64,000 nucleotides of DNA from Ignatzschineria sp. RMDPL8A (GTDB lineage: Bacteria; Pseudomonadota; Gammaproteobacteria; Cardiobacteriales; Wohlfahrtiimonadaceae), in contig NZ_JAPPWA010000002.1 in the NCBI RefSeq assembly GCF_029815055.1, positions 1,054,001 through 1,118,000 of the forward strand, given 5' to 3'. Both the position numbers and the translations under genes were made by a program. Positions 54,505 through 64,000 of this stretch are shown here, one piece after another; position 1 is the first letter of the stretch; each line of letters begins with the position of its first letter. The notes under the pieces were generated by a model that ran no database searches, was not told the origin of the DNA, and saw nothing but the letters and a program-made list of their open reading frames with translations.

Positions 54505-55410
54505 TTACGCCAAGAGAAGATACCAGCCGGCAACGGTGAGAAAGGAGATGGGAATTCCGATCGCGGTTAAGAGGTTGGAAAGCTCGGGTTCTAAATTTTT
54601 CTCCATGGCAATAATCGTCGCTAATACCATCGGTGCCATCCCAGTTTGCAGCACAATAATGAGGTTAACCTCGTGAATATTCGATTGATAAATACCGGTT
54701 AAAAGCGCGAGGGCAATTGCAGGAAGAATAATCAGTTTAGCGACAAGGCCAACCGCAAGGGGTTTGAGTAATCCCCATTGACTGGGAAGGCGTAAACTTG
54801 CGCCAACACTAATCATCGTTAGCGGGGTGAGAAGCGCGCTAAAGGTCTCTAAGGTATGCTGGACAACGGGCGCGTAGGGAATGCTAAATCCTTTTAAAAT
54901 AAAGGCAATGATAAGTGCTTGAATTGGGGTGAAGCGTAGTAATCCCTTCATATTCTCTTTAAGGCTTAAAGATTTTCCGGTATAAAGATCGGCCACAAAG
55001 GCGCCAACGGTAAAGAGTAAAATAAAGTTGGATTGATCGTAAAAAATCGCATATTCGAGGAATTGATCGCCCATCAGTGCGGTAATGAGCGGGAAGCCGA
55101 CAAAGGAGGTATTGCCCGTTCCTACCATTAAAATTAGACAGCCAATCACCGTTTTACTCATCGGAATGATTAAATTGATGAGATAGACGAGTGCAATCAC
55201 AAACAAAAAGAGAATCCAAGGCGCGGCAATCGGTAAAATCGCGTCCATGGTAAAGGGTTGGCTATGAATTTTATCGAGAATCAGCGCAGGCAGAGCAATG
55301 CGAATCGCCACCAAATTAAGCGATGCAATAAAGTCTTGCCGCGAGCGAACATAGAACGTGAGAATTTTACCTGCGAGCAGGCAGACAACAATGAGAAAAA
55401 TACCTTCCAT
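54505..55410 (-). CDS. AEC family transporter
   Basis: A 301-residue membrane protein of the auxin efflux carrier-type (AEC) family, bacterial members of which carry malonate, lactate or other organic acids. Ten helices in two inverted halves are visible, with two helix-break regions: GTGNTSFVGFPLITALMG in the first half and LQTGMAPMVLATIIAM in the second, each typical of the family. The start ATG follows weak ribosome-binding sequence. Substrate unknown; monocistronic and downstream of nagA on the same strand with 33 bases between. Confidence 0.83.
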   Translation of the reverse strand: MEGIFLIVVCLLAGKILTFYVRSRQDFIASLNLVAIRIALPALILDKIHSQPFTMDAILPIAAPWILFLFVIALVYLINLIIPMSKTVIGCLILMVGTGNTSFVGFPLITALMGDQFLEYAIFYDQSNFILLFTVGAFVADLYTGKSLSLKENMKGLLRFTPIQALIIAFILKGFSIPYAPVVQHTLETFSALLTPLTMISVGASLRLPSQWGLLKPLAVGLVAKLIILPAIALALLTGIYQSNIHEVNLIIVLQTGMAPMVLATIIAMEKNLEPELSNLLTAIGIPISFLTVAGWYLLLA

Positions 55411-55443
55411 CTGTTTTGCTTTTACCGGAACACCGATTAACCG

Positions 55444-56592
55444 TTACAGCGGGAAGAATTGCCCCTCATCATAGCGATTAAACGCTGCACGGTATCCTTT
55501 TTTAATTTTACCGTAGTGAGTGTTCTGGATCGCCATAGCTGGGTAGAGCGATGCCATCTTAATGCTCTTCTCTAATGAATACCCAAGTTGATGAGTGTTA
55601 ATAACGGCGGTGGCAAGAGAAAGATGAGCGCCCGCAAGTGTGCCGTTATGATCAACCAAGCGACCCTTATTATAGTAGATCTCTTTTCCATCGAGAATAA
55701 ATTTTTTTAGGTCGCTACCGGTGGTTGCCATCGCATCGGTAATTAAAAAGAGCTTGCCATCGGGCTTCGCCTCAATTGCAAGTTTTACCATAATGGGATC
55801 AATGTGATATCCATCATGGATAATTGAAGCATACGAAGTTTCATCAGTGATTGCAAATCCAAGTGTTCCGGGATTTCTCGATTCCATCGGCGGCATGGCA
55901 TTATAAAGATGGGTAAATCCGGATAATCCCGATAATTTAGCGGCGTTCAGCGTATCAGGATCGGCTTTTGTGTGGCCGGCAAATACGGTAATCCCTGCAT
56001 CGGTAAGACGTTTAATGAGCGCTATCGGCACAGTTTCAGGCGCAAGGGTAATGAGGATATGCCCAAAGCGACCGTTTGCTTCAATTAGGCGCGTTAACAC
56101 CGCTTTACTGGGAATATGAATGTTTTCTTCTTTATGAATGCCTTTTCGCAAAGGATTGATCATCGGGCCCTCTAAATGAATCCCGAGAAGTCCATTGAGA
56201 TTGACCTTAATCCCCGCTTCAATGGTATCGAGTGCCTGCATAATCACCTCATCGGTAGGCGTAATCAAGGTCGGAAGCAGGGCATGGGTTCCAATCGAGA
56301 GGTGGGCGTTTAAAATCGTTTTTAACCCGTCAAGCGTTGGCTCATCATTAAACAAAATTCCGCCGCCGCCATTGACCTGAAGATCAATAAATCCCGGTGT
56401 GAGTATTCCCGTAATGGTGCTTTGAGGGATATTAGGCGAAAGCGTACTAAGCGTCTTACGATCTTCTCTATTTTGAGTATCAAAGATCGCCTCAATGAGG
56501 TCATTATCTCGGTTAATGAGGAGCGTTTGCTCCAACAAAAACGCCTCCCCATCAAAGAGGGAAGGCGCGTGAATCAGTTCGTAATTAATCAT
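55444..56592 (-). CDS. nagA: N-acetylglucosamine-6-phosphate deacetylase
   Basis: A 382-residue NagA, which removes acetate from GlcNAc-6-P. The amidohydrolase start PGFIDLQVNGGGG carries the Glu/His metal region, HLEGPMINPLRKGIH and GHTKADPDTLNAAKLSGLSGFTHLYNAMPPM contain the metal-binding His residues, and the catalytic Asp is in LITDAMATTGSD. It is the last gene of the accA-DUF815-SIS-nagA run, 20 bases after the SIS gene, which supplies the deaminase of the same pathway. Confidence 0.95.
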   Translation of the reverse strand: MINYELIHAPSLFDGEAFLLEQTLLINRDNDLIEAIFDTQNREDRKTLSTLSPNIPQSTITGILTPGFIDLQVNGGGGILFNDEPTLDGLKTILNAHLSIGTHALLPTLITPTDEVIMQALDTIEAGIKVNLNGLLGIHLEGPMINPLRKGIHKEENIHIPSKAVLTRLIEANGRFGHILITLAPETVPIALIKRLTDAGITVFAGHTKADPDTLNAAKLSGLSGFTHLYNAMPPMESRNPGTLGFAITDETSYASIIHDGYHIDPIMVKLAIEAKPDGKLFLITDAMATTGSDLKKFILDGKEIYYNKGRLVDHNGTLAGAHLSLATAVINTHQLGYSLEKSIKMASLYPAMAIQNTHYGKIKKGYRAAFNRYDEGQFFPL

Positions 56593-56612
56593 AATCTAAT
56601 TGTAATCGAATG

Positions 56613-57635
56613 TTAGAGCGTTTCGGTCACTTTTTTAAGATTTGGCGGAGTATCAGGATTAAATCCGCGATGAAGTGAGAGCTCTTCGACGAGCTTATAG
56701 TAGGCCGTCATATGGACAAGCGGTTGTAAAATGGGGTGAACTTCAGGGAGTACGAGCGTATTGTCAGATTTCCCTTTTGTGTCGAACGCTAACACGTTTG
56801 CGCCGTAGCTCGTGAGTTTTTTGTTAATCTCAAGGCTTGAAGCGCGAGATTCATCATTTCCAACAAAACTAATGACCGGGTAGTTCTCTTTTAAAAGTGA
56901 AACCGATCCGTGGAAGATCTCGGTGGCTGAAATGCCTTCTGCGTGGATTTGGCAGGTCTCTTTCAGTTTAAGGGCCGATTCAAGGGCTGAACTTAATCCG
57001 ACGCCACGGCCAATAGAGAAGGTCTCAACACAATCTTGCAGGCTTTCAATAAAATAAGGCCAGTCGGTCATCTGTAGGGTTTGATCGAGGTAAGCGGGGA
57101 GATTTAGGAGGGCTTCTGCGAGCTCGTTATTTTCACTCCAGGTCGCTAAAATCGAGGCAAAGGCGGAGAGACTACCGATATAACTTTTCGTTGCGGCAAC
57201 GCTCTTTTCTTCCCCTGCATTAATGCCAAGTAAAAAATCACATTCTTTCGCTAGTGGTGAATCGGTGTCGTTAATGATGCCGACCGCTTTAGTGCCGCCC
57301 GCACGAATTTTTTGTAAAAACTTGATAAGATCTGGGCTTTTTCCCGATTGGGAGGTAACGATTAGGAGTGAATTTTTAAGTTTTAACCCTTTATCGTAAA
57401 TAGACGCAAGAGAGGGCGCCGCTACGGTCACCGGTACACCAAGACTCTCTTCAAAGATATATTTTGCATAGTTTGACGCGTTAAAAGAGCTACCACGTCC
57501 GAGGGTTACGATATGCCAAGGATCGGTTTTTTTTAGGTATTCTGAAAGCTCGATCAGTTGAGGCGCGTTTGCTTCATGTTGCGCTTCAATGACATTGGGA
57601 ATTTCTTTAATCTCTTTTGCCATGAATGTTGACAT
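56613..57635 (-). CDS. SIS domain glucosamine-6-phosphate deaminase-type protein (NagB-II/AgaS-like)
   Basis: A 340-residue protein of two SIS domains, like the isomerase half of GlmS. The first domain includes TLGRGSSFNASNYAKYIFEE, VTSQSGKSPDLIKFL and AATKSYIGSL; the second GRGVGLSSALESALKLKETCQIHAEG and EIFHGSVSLL. Proteins of this form (NagB-II) convert GlcN-6-P to fructose 6-P and ammonia. The adjoining nagA strongly supports that role. The glutaminase half of GlmS is absent, ruling out a synthase. It lies 13 bases after DUF815. Confidence 0.87.
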   Translation of the reverse strand: MSTFMAKEIKEIPNVIEAQHEANAPQLIELSEYLKKTDPWHIVTLGRGSSFNASNYAKYIFEESLGVPVTVAAPSLASIYDKGLKLKNSLLIVTSQSGKSPDLIKFLQKIRAGGTKAVGIINDTDSPLAKECDFLLGINAGEEKSVAATKSYIGSLSAFASILATWSENNELAEALLNLPAYLDQTLQMTDWPYFIESLQDCVETFSIGRGVGLSSALESALKLKETCQIHAEGISATEIFHGSVSLLKENYPVISFVGNDESRASSLEINKKLTSYGANVLAFDTKGKSDNTLVLPEVHPILQPLVHMTAYYKLVEELSLHRGFNPDTPPNLKKVTETL

Positions 57636-57648
57636 ATTCGTATTCCTT

Positions 57649-58530
57649 TTATTGATCCTTTTTAAGCATTGATTCTAATTTTTTTTCGCCAATATGATTA
57701 CGGACAAATTGTTCCGCCACTCGGCCACTGCGAGAACCGCGCTGTAATGAAAATTGTAGGGCTTTGCGTTTCACCTCTTCATCGTAATCGAAATCGGGTG
57801 CATAGCGAGTAAGCCAGCTCTGAACGATCTCTAAATACTCTTTTTGTGAAAAGGGATAGAACGAGAGCCAGAGCCCAAAGCGCTCAGAGAGCGAAATTTT
57901 CTCTTCGATCGCTTCGACGGTATGAATCTCATCGCCTTTCGCATTATCGTGCATATATTCAGGCAGAAGATGGCGACGATTGGAGGTGGCGTAGATCAAA
58001 ACATTGTGTGATGGACTGATAAGAGAGCCGTCCAAAATCGCTTTTAGCGACTTATAAGAGGGGTCATTATCCTCAAAGGAGAGGTCATCACAAAAAATAA
58101 TGAATTTATAGGGTTGGTTTTCGATCTGCTTAAAGAGGGACGGTAGGGCAGGAAGATCATCAGAATCGATCTCAATGAGCTTAAGTCCTCGATCTTGGTA
58201 TTCCGTTAAACAAGCCTTTACTAGCGATGATTTTCCCGTACCTTTTGAGCCGGTAAGCAGAACGTTATTGGCCGGATACCCCTCAAGAAATTGAAGGGTA
58301 TTGGCTTTAATAATGCCGATTTGCCGTTCGGAGCACCGAATGGCGGCAAAGTCGATTTGGGTTGGATTATCAATCCCCTCAAGATAACCGTATGGACCAA
58401 GATGAGAACGCACCCACCGAAACGCGGAATGTTTGGAGAAATCACAGGATTTCGGTGACGGGGGAAGCAGCGGTTCGATCCGCTCTAATACCGCAGTTAA
58501 GCGTTCTAAAAAAGGAATGATCTTGTCCAT
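57649..58530 (-). CDS. DUF815 family AAA-type ATPase
   Basis: A 293-residue ATPase. Walker A is GSKGTGKSS (about residue 92-100), Walker B FIIFCDDLSF (about 143-152), then ATSNRRHLLPEYM as the sensor part, and the R-rich end GSRSGRVAEQFVRNHIG. This is the DUF815 layout, of unknown cellular role. It stands 18 bases after accA and 13 before the SIS gene, so it is in a transcriptional unit with fatty-acid and amino-sugar genes. Confidence 0.87.
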   Translation of the reverse strand: MDKIIPFLERLTAVLERIEPLLPPSPKSCDFSKHSAFRWVRSHLGPYGYLEGIDNPTQIDFAAIRCSERQIGIIKANTLQFLEGYPANNVLLTGSKGTGKSSLVKACLTEYQDRGLKLIEIDSDDLPALPSLFKQIENQPYKFIIFCDDLSFEDNDPSYKSLKAILDGSLISPSHNVLIYATSNRRHLLPEYMHDNAKGDEIHTVEAIEEKISLSERFGLWLSFYPFSQKEYLEIVQSWLTRYAPDFDYDEEVKRKALQFSLQRGSRSGRVAEQFVRNHIGEKKLESMLKKDQ

Positions 58531-58548
58531 AGGTTGAGAGGCTAATCC

Positions 58549-59523
58549 TTATTTTTCTTCAAATTGACCAAGGCTCATCAATTTATTATAACGCGCTTCA
58601 ATGCGCTCTTCATTGGAGAGCGCTTTAAGGCTTTCAAGATGCTCTAAAATTTTCGCCTTAATCGACGCTGCCATCTCTTCAGGAGCTCTGTGAGCGCCGC
58701 CTTTCGGCTCTTCGATAATATCGTCGATGAGGCCAAATTCTTTGTTGCGATCAGCGGTAACGCCCATCGCTTCAGCGGCTTCCTTATTTTTCTCAGCGCT
58801 TTTCCAAAGAATTGAGGCACAGCCTTCCGGTGAGATGACTGAGTAGATCGAATATTGGAGCATCATCACTTTATCGCCAACCGCGATCGCAAGCGCACCG
58901 CCTGATCCACCTTCGCCCGCAACCGTACAGATAATCGGCACTTTAATGGTGCTCATCTCCAGTAAGTTACGTGCAATCGCTTCACTTTGGCCACGCTCTT
59001 CTGCGCCGATTCCAGGATAAGCACCGGGGGTGTCGATAAAGGTAATGATCGGCACGTTAAAGCGCTCAGCTAATTTCATTAAGCGAAGTGCTTTACGATA
59101 CCCTTCAGGACGGGGCATACCAAAGTTACGTTTAATTTTCTCTTTGGTATCGCGCCCTTTCTGATGACCAATCACCATGACCGGCTGTCCATCAATTCGA
59201 GCAAGACCGCCCACAATTGCATGGTCATCAGCATAGTGGCGATCGCCGTGGAGCTCTTGGAAATCGTCAAAGATTAGATCGATATAATCGAGCGTGTAAG
59301 GACGAAGTGGGTGACGCGCGAGTTGCGCAACCTGCCACGAGCTAAGTTTTGAGAAGATGCCATCAATTTCAGCATCGAGTTTGTCCTCAAGATCTTTTAG
59401 CTTATCCGCGACATCAATGTCTGTCCCTTCAGCCCAATTGACAAGCTCATTAATCTTCGTCTCAAGTTCTGAGATGGGAGCTTCAAAGTCTAAGTAATTG
59501 GTATTCAAATCATTACTCCTCAA
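58549..59523 (-). CDS. accA: Acetyl-CoA carboxylase carboxyltransferase subunit alpha
   Basis: A 324-residue AccA (E. coli: 319), which forms malonyl-CoA with AccD. The coiled N-terminal part [19 protein letters not shown] is usual; the crotonase-like core has [50 protein letters not shown] and [15 protein letters not shown], the oxyanion region. It starts a four-gene run with DUF815, SIS and nagA. Upstream at 59546-59565 is a perfect inverted repeat. Confidence 0.97.
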   Translation of the reverse strand: MRSNDLNTNYLDFEAPISELETKINELVNWAEGTDIDVADKLKDLEDKLDAEIDGIFSKLSSWQVAQLARHPLRPYTLDYIDLIFDDFQELHGDRHYADDHAIVGGLARIDGQPVMVIGHQKGRDTKEKIKRNFGMPRPEGYRKALRLMKLAERFNVPIITFIDTPGAYPGIGAEERGQSEAIARNLLEMSTIKVPIICTVAGEGGSGGALAIAVGDKVMMLQYSIYSVISPEGCASILWKSAEKNKEAAEAMGVTADRNKEFGLIDDIIEEPKGGAHRAPEEMAASIKAKILEHLESLKALSNEERIEARYNKLMSLGQFEEK

Positions 59524-59545
59524 TAATTTGATTTCGATAATCGTC

Positions 59546-59565
59546 GATAAACCTCAAGGTTTATC
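59546..59565. repeat. Perfect 20-bp inverted repeat between DAHP synthase and accA
   Basis: GATAAACCT and its complement AGGTTTATC flank CA. No T tract is seen on either strand, so it is not a convincing terminator; an operator or mRNA hairpin before accA is possible. Confidence 0.6.
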
Positions 59566-59587
59566 AAAAATAAGAGTCATTATACCC

Positions 59588-60943
59588 TTATGAATGAAAT
59601 TTTTCTCTATGTTCCTTCAATTTTTCTGCAGTGAGGAACGCAAGTTCTAAGCTCTGCTGCGCGTTTAATCGAGGGTCACAATGCGTATGATAACGACTTT
59701 CGAGATCTTTTGAGGTGATGTTTTGGCCGCCGCCTAGGCATTCGGTCACATCTTGGCCGGTCATTTCAAAATGAACGCCACCAGCAAAGGTGCCTTCGGC
59801 ATTATGGGCATCGAAGAAGCTCTCAACCTCTTTTAAGATGCGATCAAATGGGCGCGTTTTATAGCCATTATCGGTGATGGTATTGCCATGCATTGGGTCG
59901 CAGCTCCACACAACGTGACGGCCTTCAGATTTCACTTTACGAAGAAGGCGGGGTAAATGCTCCGGTAACACATCAGCGCCCATACGGGTAATGAGCGTTA
60001 AGCGGCCCGGTTCGTTTTGCGGGTTAAGTGCATCAATCAAACGAATCAGATCATCCTCATGCATTTTATCGCTCACTTTAACGCCGATTGGGTTCGCAAT
60101 GCCTTTAGCGTATTCAATATGTGCGCCATCGAGTTGACGGGTGCGTTCGCCGATCCAAACCATATGCGCGGCAACGTTGTACCAATCGCCACTGGTGGAG
60201 TCAACCCGGGTAAATGCCTCTTCGTAGCCTAAAAGCAACATTTCGTGCGAGGTGAAGACTTGTGTCTCACGGAGGATCGGAGTATTGGCTGATTCAATGC
60301 CACACGCCTCCATAAATTTAAGAGAGTCTTGGATGCGGCGAGCAAGGTCGAGATAGCGTTCTGCTTGAGGTGAGTTTTCCGCAAAGCTCATATTCCAATT
60401 GTGAACGCGATGAAGGTCGGCGTATCCCCCGCGAGAGAAGGCGCGCAGTAAGTTAAGGGTCAGGCCAGAATGAGCGTAGGCTTTCCACATGCGGTCAGGA
60501 TCGGGCATGCGCGATTCTTTGGTGAATTCAATGCCGTTGACAATATCCCCGCGATAGCTTGGAAGAGTGATGCCATCGATGGTTTCAGTATCTGATGAGC
60601 GCGGTTTGGCAAATTGTCCTGCAATCCGGCCAACTTTGATCACCGGGCTGCTTGCCGCAAAGGTCAGTGTCACCGCCATTTGAAGAAGAACACGGAAGGT
60701 GTCACGAATGTTTTTCGCATTAAATTCTGAGAAGCTCTCAGCACAGTCGCCGCCTTGCAAGAGGAATGCTTTCCCCATCGCCGCTTGTGCAAGCTGCTCT
60801 TTTAAAGTGCGTGCTTCCCCAGCAAATACGAGTGGGGGAAGGGTTTTTAAGTGATCTTCTACGCGTTTTAAGGCTTCCTTGTCTTCGTAGACTGGAGTTT
60901 GTGCCGCGTTGAAATTTCTCCAGCTATTAGGTGTCCATGTCAT
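59588..60943 (-). CDS. Class II 3-deoxy-7-phosphoheptulonate synthase
   Basis: A 451-residue class II (plant-type) DAHP synthase, the entry step of the shikimate pathway. Family motifs are [12 protein letters not shown] (metal-binding Cys), [30 protein letters not shown].. [11 protein letters not shown], and [12 protein letters not shown], all class II. The E. coli AroF/G/H enzymes are class I and about 350 residues. An intercistronic gap to accA of 64 bases holds an inverted repeat; it may be separately transcribed. No other aro genes adjoin. Confidence 0.95.
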   Translation of the reverse strand: MTWTPNSWRNFNAAQTPVYEDKEALKRVEDHLKTLPPLVFAGEARTLKEQLAQAAMGKAFLLQGGDCAESFSEFNAKNIRDTFRVLLQMAVTLTFAASSPVIKVGRIAGQFAKPRSSDTETIDGITLPSYRGDIVNGIEFTKESRMPDPDRMWKAYAHSGLTLNLLRAFSRGGYADLHRVHNWNMSFAENSPQAERYLDLARRIQDSLKFMEACGIESANTPILRETQVFTSHEMLLLGYEEAFTRVDSTSGDWYNVAAHMVWIGERTRQLDGAHIEYAKGIANPIGVKVSDKMHEDDLIRLIDALNPQNEPGRLTLITRMGADVLPEHLPRLLRKVKSEGRHVVWSCDPMHGNTITDNGYKTRPFDRILKEVESFFDAHNAEGTFAGGVHFEMTGQDVTECLGGGQNITSKDLESRYHTHCDPRLNAQQSLELAFLTAEKLKEHREKFHS

Positions 60944-61150
60944 CTCTATAATTCCTTTCTCTTACTTTGATGGAAGGAGGGTTGATCGATAGTTACGATC
61001 GAATCTCCTACACTCATTACATTGGTAAATCTAAATCGTGTTTTACGTTAAAATTTTTGGGACTTGAATCGATGATTCAACGTCGTATTAGGCAACCTTA
61101 ATCAATCTACCAGATTATGGGCGCGTTGTGTCATTAAATAAAGCTTCAAG

Positions 61151-61184
61151 AAAAAGCCCTAAGGCTTTGCAGACTTAAGGCTTT
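61151..61184 (-). terminator. Intrinsic terminator after ilvC
   Basis: An 11-bp stem (plus 61174-61184 with 61153-61163; one G-T pair) followed on the minus strand by a T run, about 35 bases after the ilvC stop. Confidence 0.8.
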
Positions 61185-61217
61185 ATCAATTAAGGTTTGA
61201 TCGTTTTTGAAAAGGGT

Positions 61218-62288
<1,071 letters not shown>

Positions 62289-62810
62289 TTATAATGTTAA
62301 ACCTTTTGCACCACGTACTAAGCCGAGTGCGCCTGAACGAACAATTTCGACAATCCCAAGCTCTTTAACCGCGCGGATAAAGGCGTTGAGTTTTTCTTGA
62401 TCTCCCGTCATTTCGATGGTGAATGTTGAAGGGGTGACATCTAAGACGCGCCCTCTAAACATCTCATTGAGGCGGAAGAGTTCTGCTCGATTTTTCTCCG
62501 ACTCAGCGGTGACTTTAATCAGCATCATCTCACGCTCAACGTGAGCCCCATCGGTAAGATCGGTAAGTTTGACAACATCAATCAGTTTATTGAGCTGTTT
62601 GACGATCTGTTCGACGACTTGACCGTCCGCTATGGTGACGAGTGTGAGTCGAGAGAGCGATTTATCATCAGTAGGGGCTACTGACAAGCTCTCAATGTTA
62701 TAGCCGCGTGCGGAAAACAGATTGACCACTTTCGACAAGGCTCCCGCCTCGTTTTCCATCAAGATAGAGATAATATGACGCGATTGATCGTTATTTAATA
62801 CTGTAGCCAT
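62289..62810 (-). CDS. ilvN: Acetolactate synthase small (regulatory) subunit
   Basis: A 173-residue regulatory subunit with an N-terminal ACT domain (RHIISILMENEAGALSKVVNLFSARGYNIESLSVAPTDD, the valine-binding region) and the C-terminal half ELGIVEIVRSGALGLVRGAKG typical of IlvH/IlvN. It binds the large subunit and confers valine feedback. It follows ilvI by 14 bases and precedes ilvC. The symbol ilvH would be equally suitable. Confidence 0.95.
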   Translation of the reverse strand: MATVLNNDQSRHIISILMENEAGALSKVVNLFSARGYNIESLSVAPTDDKSLSRLTLVTIADGQVVEQIVKQLNKLIDVVKLTDLTDGAHVEREMMLIKVTAESEKNRAELFRLNEMFRGRVLDVTPSTFTIEMTGDQEKLNAFIRAVKELGIVEIVRSGALGLVRGAKGLTL

Positions 62811-62824
62811 TTTTTTACCTCCCT

Positions 62825-64000
62825 CTATACTTGGCTTAAGCCGTCTTTGCTGGTGTTTTCCATTTTATCGCGACCCGCTAAGATCATTTCGTGATGACCT
62901 TTGCCCGCAGGAATCATTGGGTAAACGTTCTCGGTCGGATCGGTGATAAAGTCAAGCAAGATGGTTTTATCTTTTTGCTTGAACGCCTCTATAAGTGCAG
63001 GTTCAACATCACTTGGTTTGGTGACTTGAACACCGCTGTGCCCATACGCTTCTGCTAATTTAATAAAATCAGGCAGAGAGTCAAAATAACTCATGCAGTA
63101 CCGTTTTTGGAAGAAGAACTCTTGCCATTGACGGACCATTCCTAAATAACCATTATTTAGGTTAATAATTTTTACCGGAGTGTGATATTGGAGCATCGTC
63201 GACATCTCTTGAAGCATCATTTGGATACTTCCATCGCCGGTAATGCATGCAACATCGCGATCAGGAGCGGCTAATTTAGCCCCCATCGCCGCTGGGACCC
63301 CAAAGCCCATCGTACCAAGCCCGCCGGAATTGATCCACTGGCGCGGCTCGTCAAATTGATAATATTGTGCCGCCCACATCTGGTGCTGGCCCACGTCCGA
63401 GGTAACAATCGCACGGCCTTGAGTCACTTCAAAGAGTTTCTCTAGGACAAATTGCGGTTTGATGATCTCACTACTATTAACATAATCGAGCGACTTCATT
63501 TCGCGCCATTCGGCGATCTGATCCCACCATTTTTCAAGTGCTTTTTCATCAAGCGAGCGTTTCTCTTCATTGTGAATGGCTAAAAACTCACGGAGAACCG
63601 ATTTCGCTTCACCAACGATTGGAAGATCGGTTGGAACGTTTTTCGCAATGCTCGATGGATCGATATCCACATGAATCACTTTTGCATTGGGGCAGAAGTT
63701 ATTAAGAGTCCCGGTAATTCGGTCATCAAAACGGGCACCGATGGCAAATAGAACGTCACAATGGTGCATCGCCATATTCGATTCATAAGTACCATGCATA
63801 CCGAGCATTCCAAGGAATTGCTGATCCGTTCCCGGATAAGCACCAAGCCCCATCAGAGTACTGGTAATCGGTAAATTGAGCGCACGCACTAATTCACGAA
63901 GTTCCTCATGCGCATTGCCAATCACAACGCCGCCACCGGTATAGACCATTGGGCGCTTTGCTTTAGTTAACAGCTCATAGGCGCGCTTGATCTGTTTTGG
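62825..64000 (-). CDS. ilvI: Acetolactate synthase large subunit, 3' part (partial)
   Basis: The C-terminal 391 residues of the TPP/FAD-dependent large subunit; the frame stays open to the right edge, and about 180 residues lie outside. It contains PMVYTGGGVVIGNAHEELREL, GMHGTYESNMAMHHCDVLFAIGARFDDRITG, and the TPP region GDGSIQMMLQEMSTMLQYHTPVKIINLNNGYLGMVRQWQEFFF. It makes acetolactate and acetohydroxybutyrate. With ilvN and ilvC it forms ilvI-ilvN-ilvC, whose promoter and any attenuator lie beyond the window. Confidence 0.96.
   Translation of the reverse strand, partial: PKQIKRAYELLTKAKRPMVYTGGGVVIGNAHEELRELVRALNLPITSTLMGLGAYPGTDQQFLGMLGMHGTYESNMAMHHCDVLFAIGARFDDRITGTLNNFCPNAKVIHVDIDPSSIAKNVPTDLPIVGEAKSVLREFLAIHNEEKRSLDEKALEKWWDQIAEWREMKSLDYVNSSEIIKPQFVLEKLFEVTQGRAIVTSDVGQHQMWAAQYYQFDEPRQWINSGGLGTMGFGVPAAMGAKLAAPDRDVACITGDGSIQMMLQEMSTMLQYHTPVKIINLNNGYLGMVRQWQEFFFQKRYCMSYFDSLPDFIKLAEAYGHSGVQVTKPSDVEPALIEAFKQKDKTILLDFITDPTENVYPMIPAGKGHHEMILAGRDKMENTSKDGLSQV

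Overview
The window is a gene-dense, ordinary-looking bacterial chromosome segment from a gammaproteobacterium. Supporting this are the rnpA-yidD-yidC-mnmE order, efp next to petABC-sspAB, rpsF-rpsR-rplI, tRNA-Gly/tRNA-Cys/4.5S RNA before dnaX-ybaB-recR, and proteins of clear proteobacterial type (MlaC/MlaB, SspA/SspB, Fur, TtcA, HemW, PrpBCD). Base composition looks mid-40s % GC. A bc1 complex, a class II DAHP synthase and a lean gene set would fit a non-enteric lineage such as Cardiobacteriales/Ignatzschineria-Wohlfahrtiimonas relatives, but that placement is inference. I see no phage, insertion sequence, integron or CRISPR array.

Layout. 1-5.2 kb: end of rnpA, yidD, yidC, mnmE, a DUF819 membrane protein and a DUF3820 protein. 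5.2-15 kb: accessory transport block with an AraC regulator divergent from a DMT exporter, a Na/Pi-type transporter with a PhoU-like tail, a magnesium M-box riboswitch controlling an N-terminally short MgtE, a LysE exporter, a secreted MORN-type repeat protein, and a small DUF485-like protein overlapping a sodium:solute symporter. 15-22 kb: an NlpC/P60 lipoprotein, a YbaK deacylase, an aldehyde dehydrogenase, and a three-gene methylcitrate operon prpC-prpD-prpB behind a 600-bp upstream region. 22-31 kb: recQ, a second DMT exporter, hemW, a DegP-type protease, then on the minus strand rpsF-rpsR-rplI and kdsB-psd.

31-31.56 kb is an AT-rich non-coding region with a perfect DnaA box, four near matches, an 18-bp AT palindrome and other inverted repeats; it is the least explained stretch of the window. 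31.5-40.3 kb: mazG-xseA, then on the minus strand fbp, efp-petABC, sspA-sspB and a small hydrolase. 40.4-49.5 kb: fur overlapping an ArnT-like membrane glycosyltransferase, a DUF349 coiled-coil protein, ppiD, murB, mlaC and mlaB. 49.5-54.4 kb: tRNA-Gly, tRNA-Cys, 4.5S RNA, dnaX (with an A10 slippery tract), ybaB, recR, a HIT protein and ttcA. 54.5-64 kb, all minus: an AEC transporter, a compact accA-DUF815-SIS-nagA run, a class II DAHP synthase, and ilvI-ilvN-ilvC entering from the right edge.

Functional themes are membrane protein biogenesis (yidC/yidD), tRNA modification (mnmE, ttcA), propionate use (prp), branched-chain and aromatic amino acid synthesis (ilv, DAHP synthase), amino-sugar recycling (nagA and a SIS deaminase), respiration (petABC) and envelope upkeep (kdsB, psd, murB, mlaBC, ppiD, degP). 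Several start codons were moved downstream of the longest possible start where a Shine-Dalgarno sequence and family length agree; each case is explained in its entry. No gene set here clearly forms a new multi-gene defence or metabolic system; the best candidates for new biology are regulatory: the DnaA-box region, the M-box/leader-peptide/MgtE unit and the dnaX slippery site.
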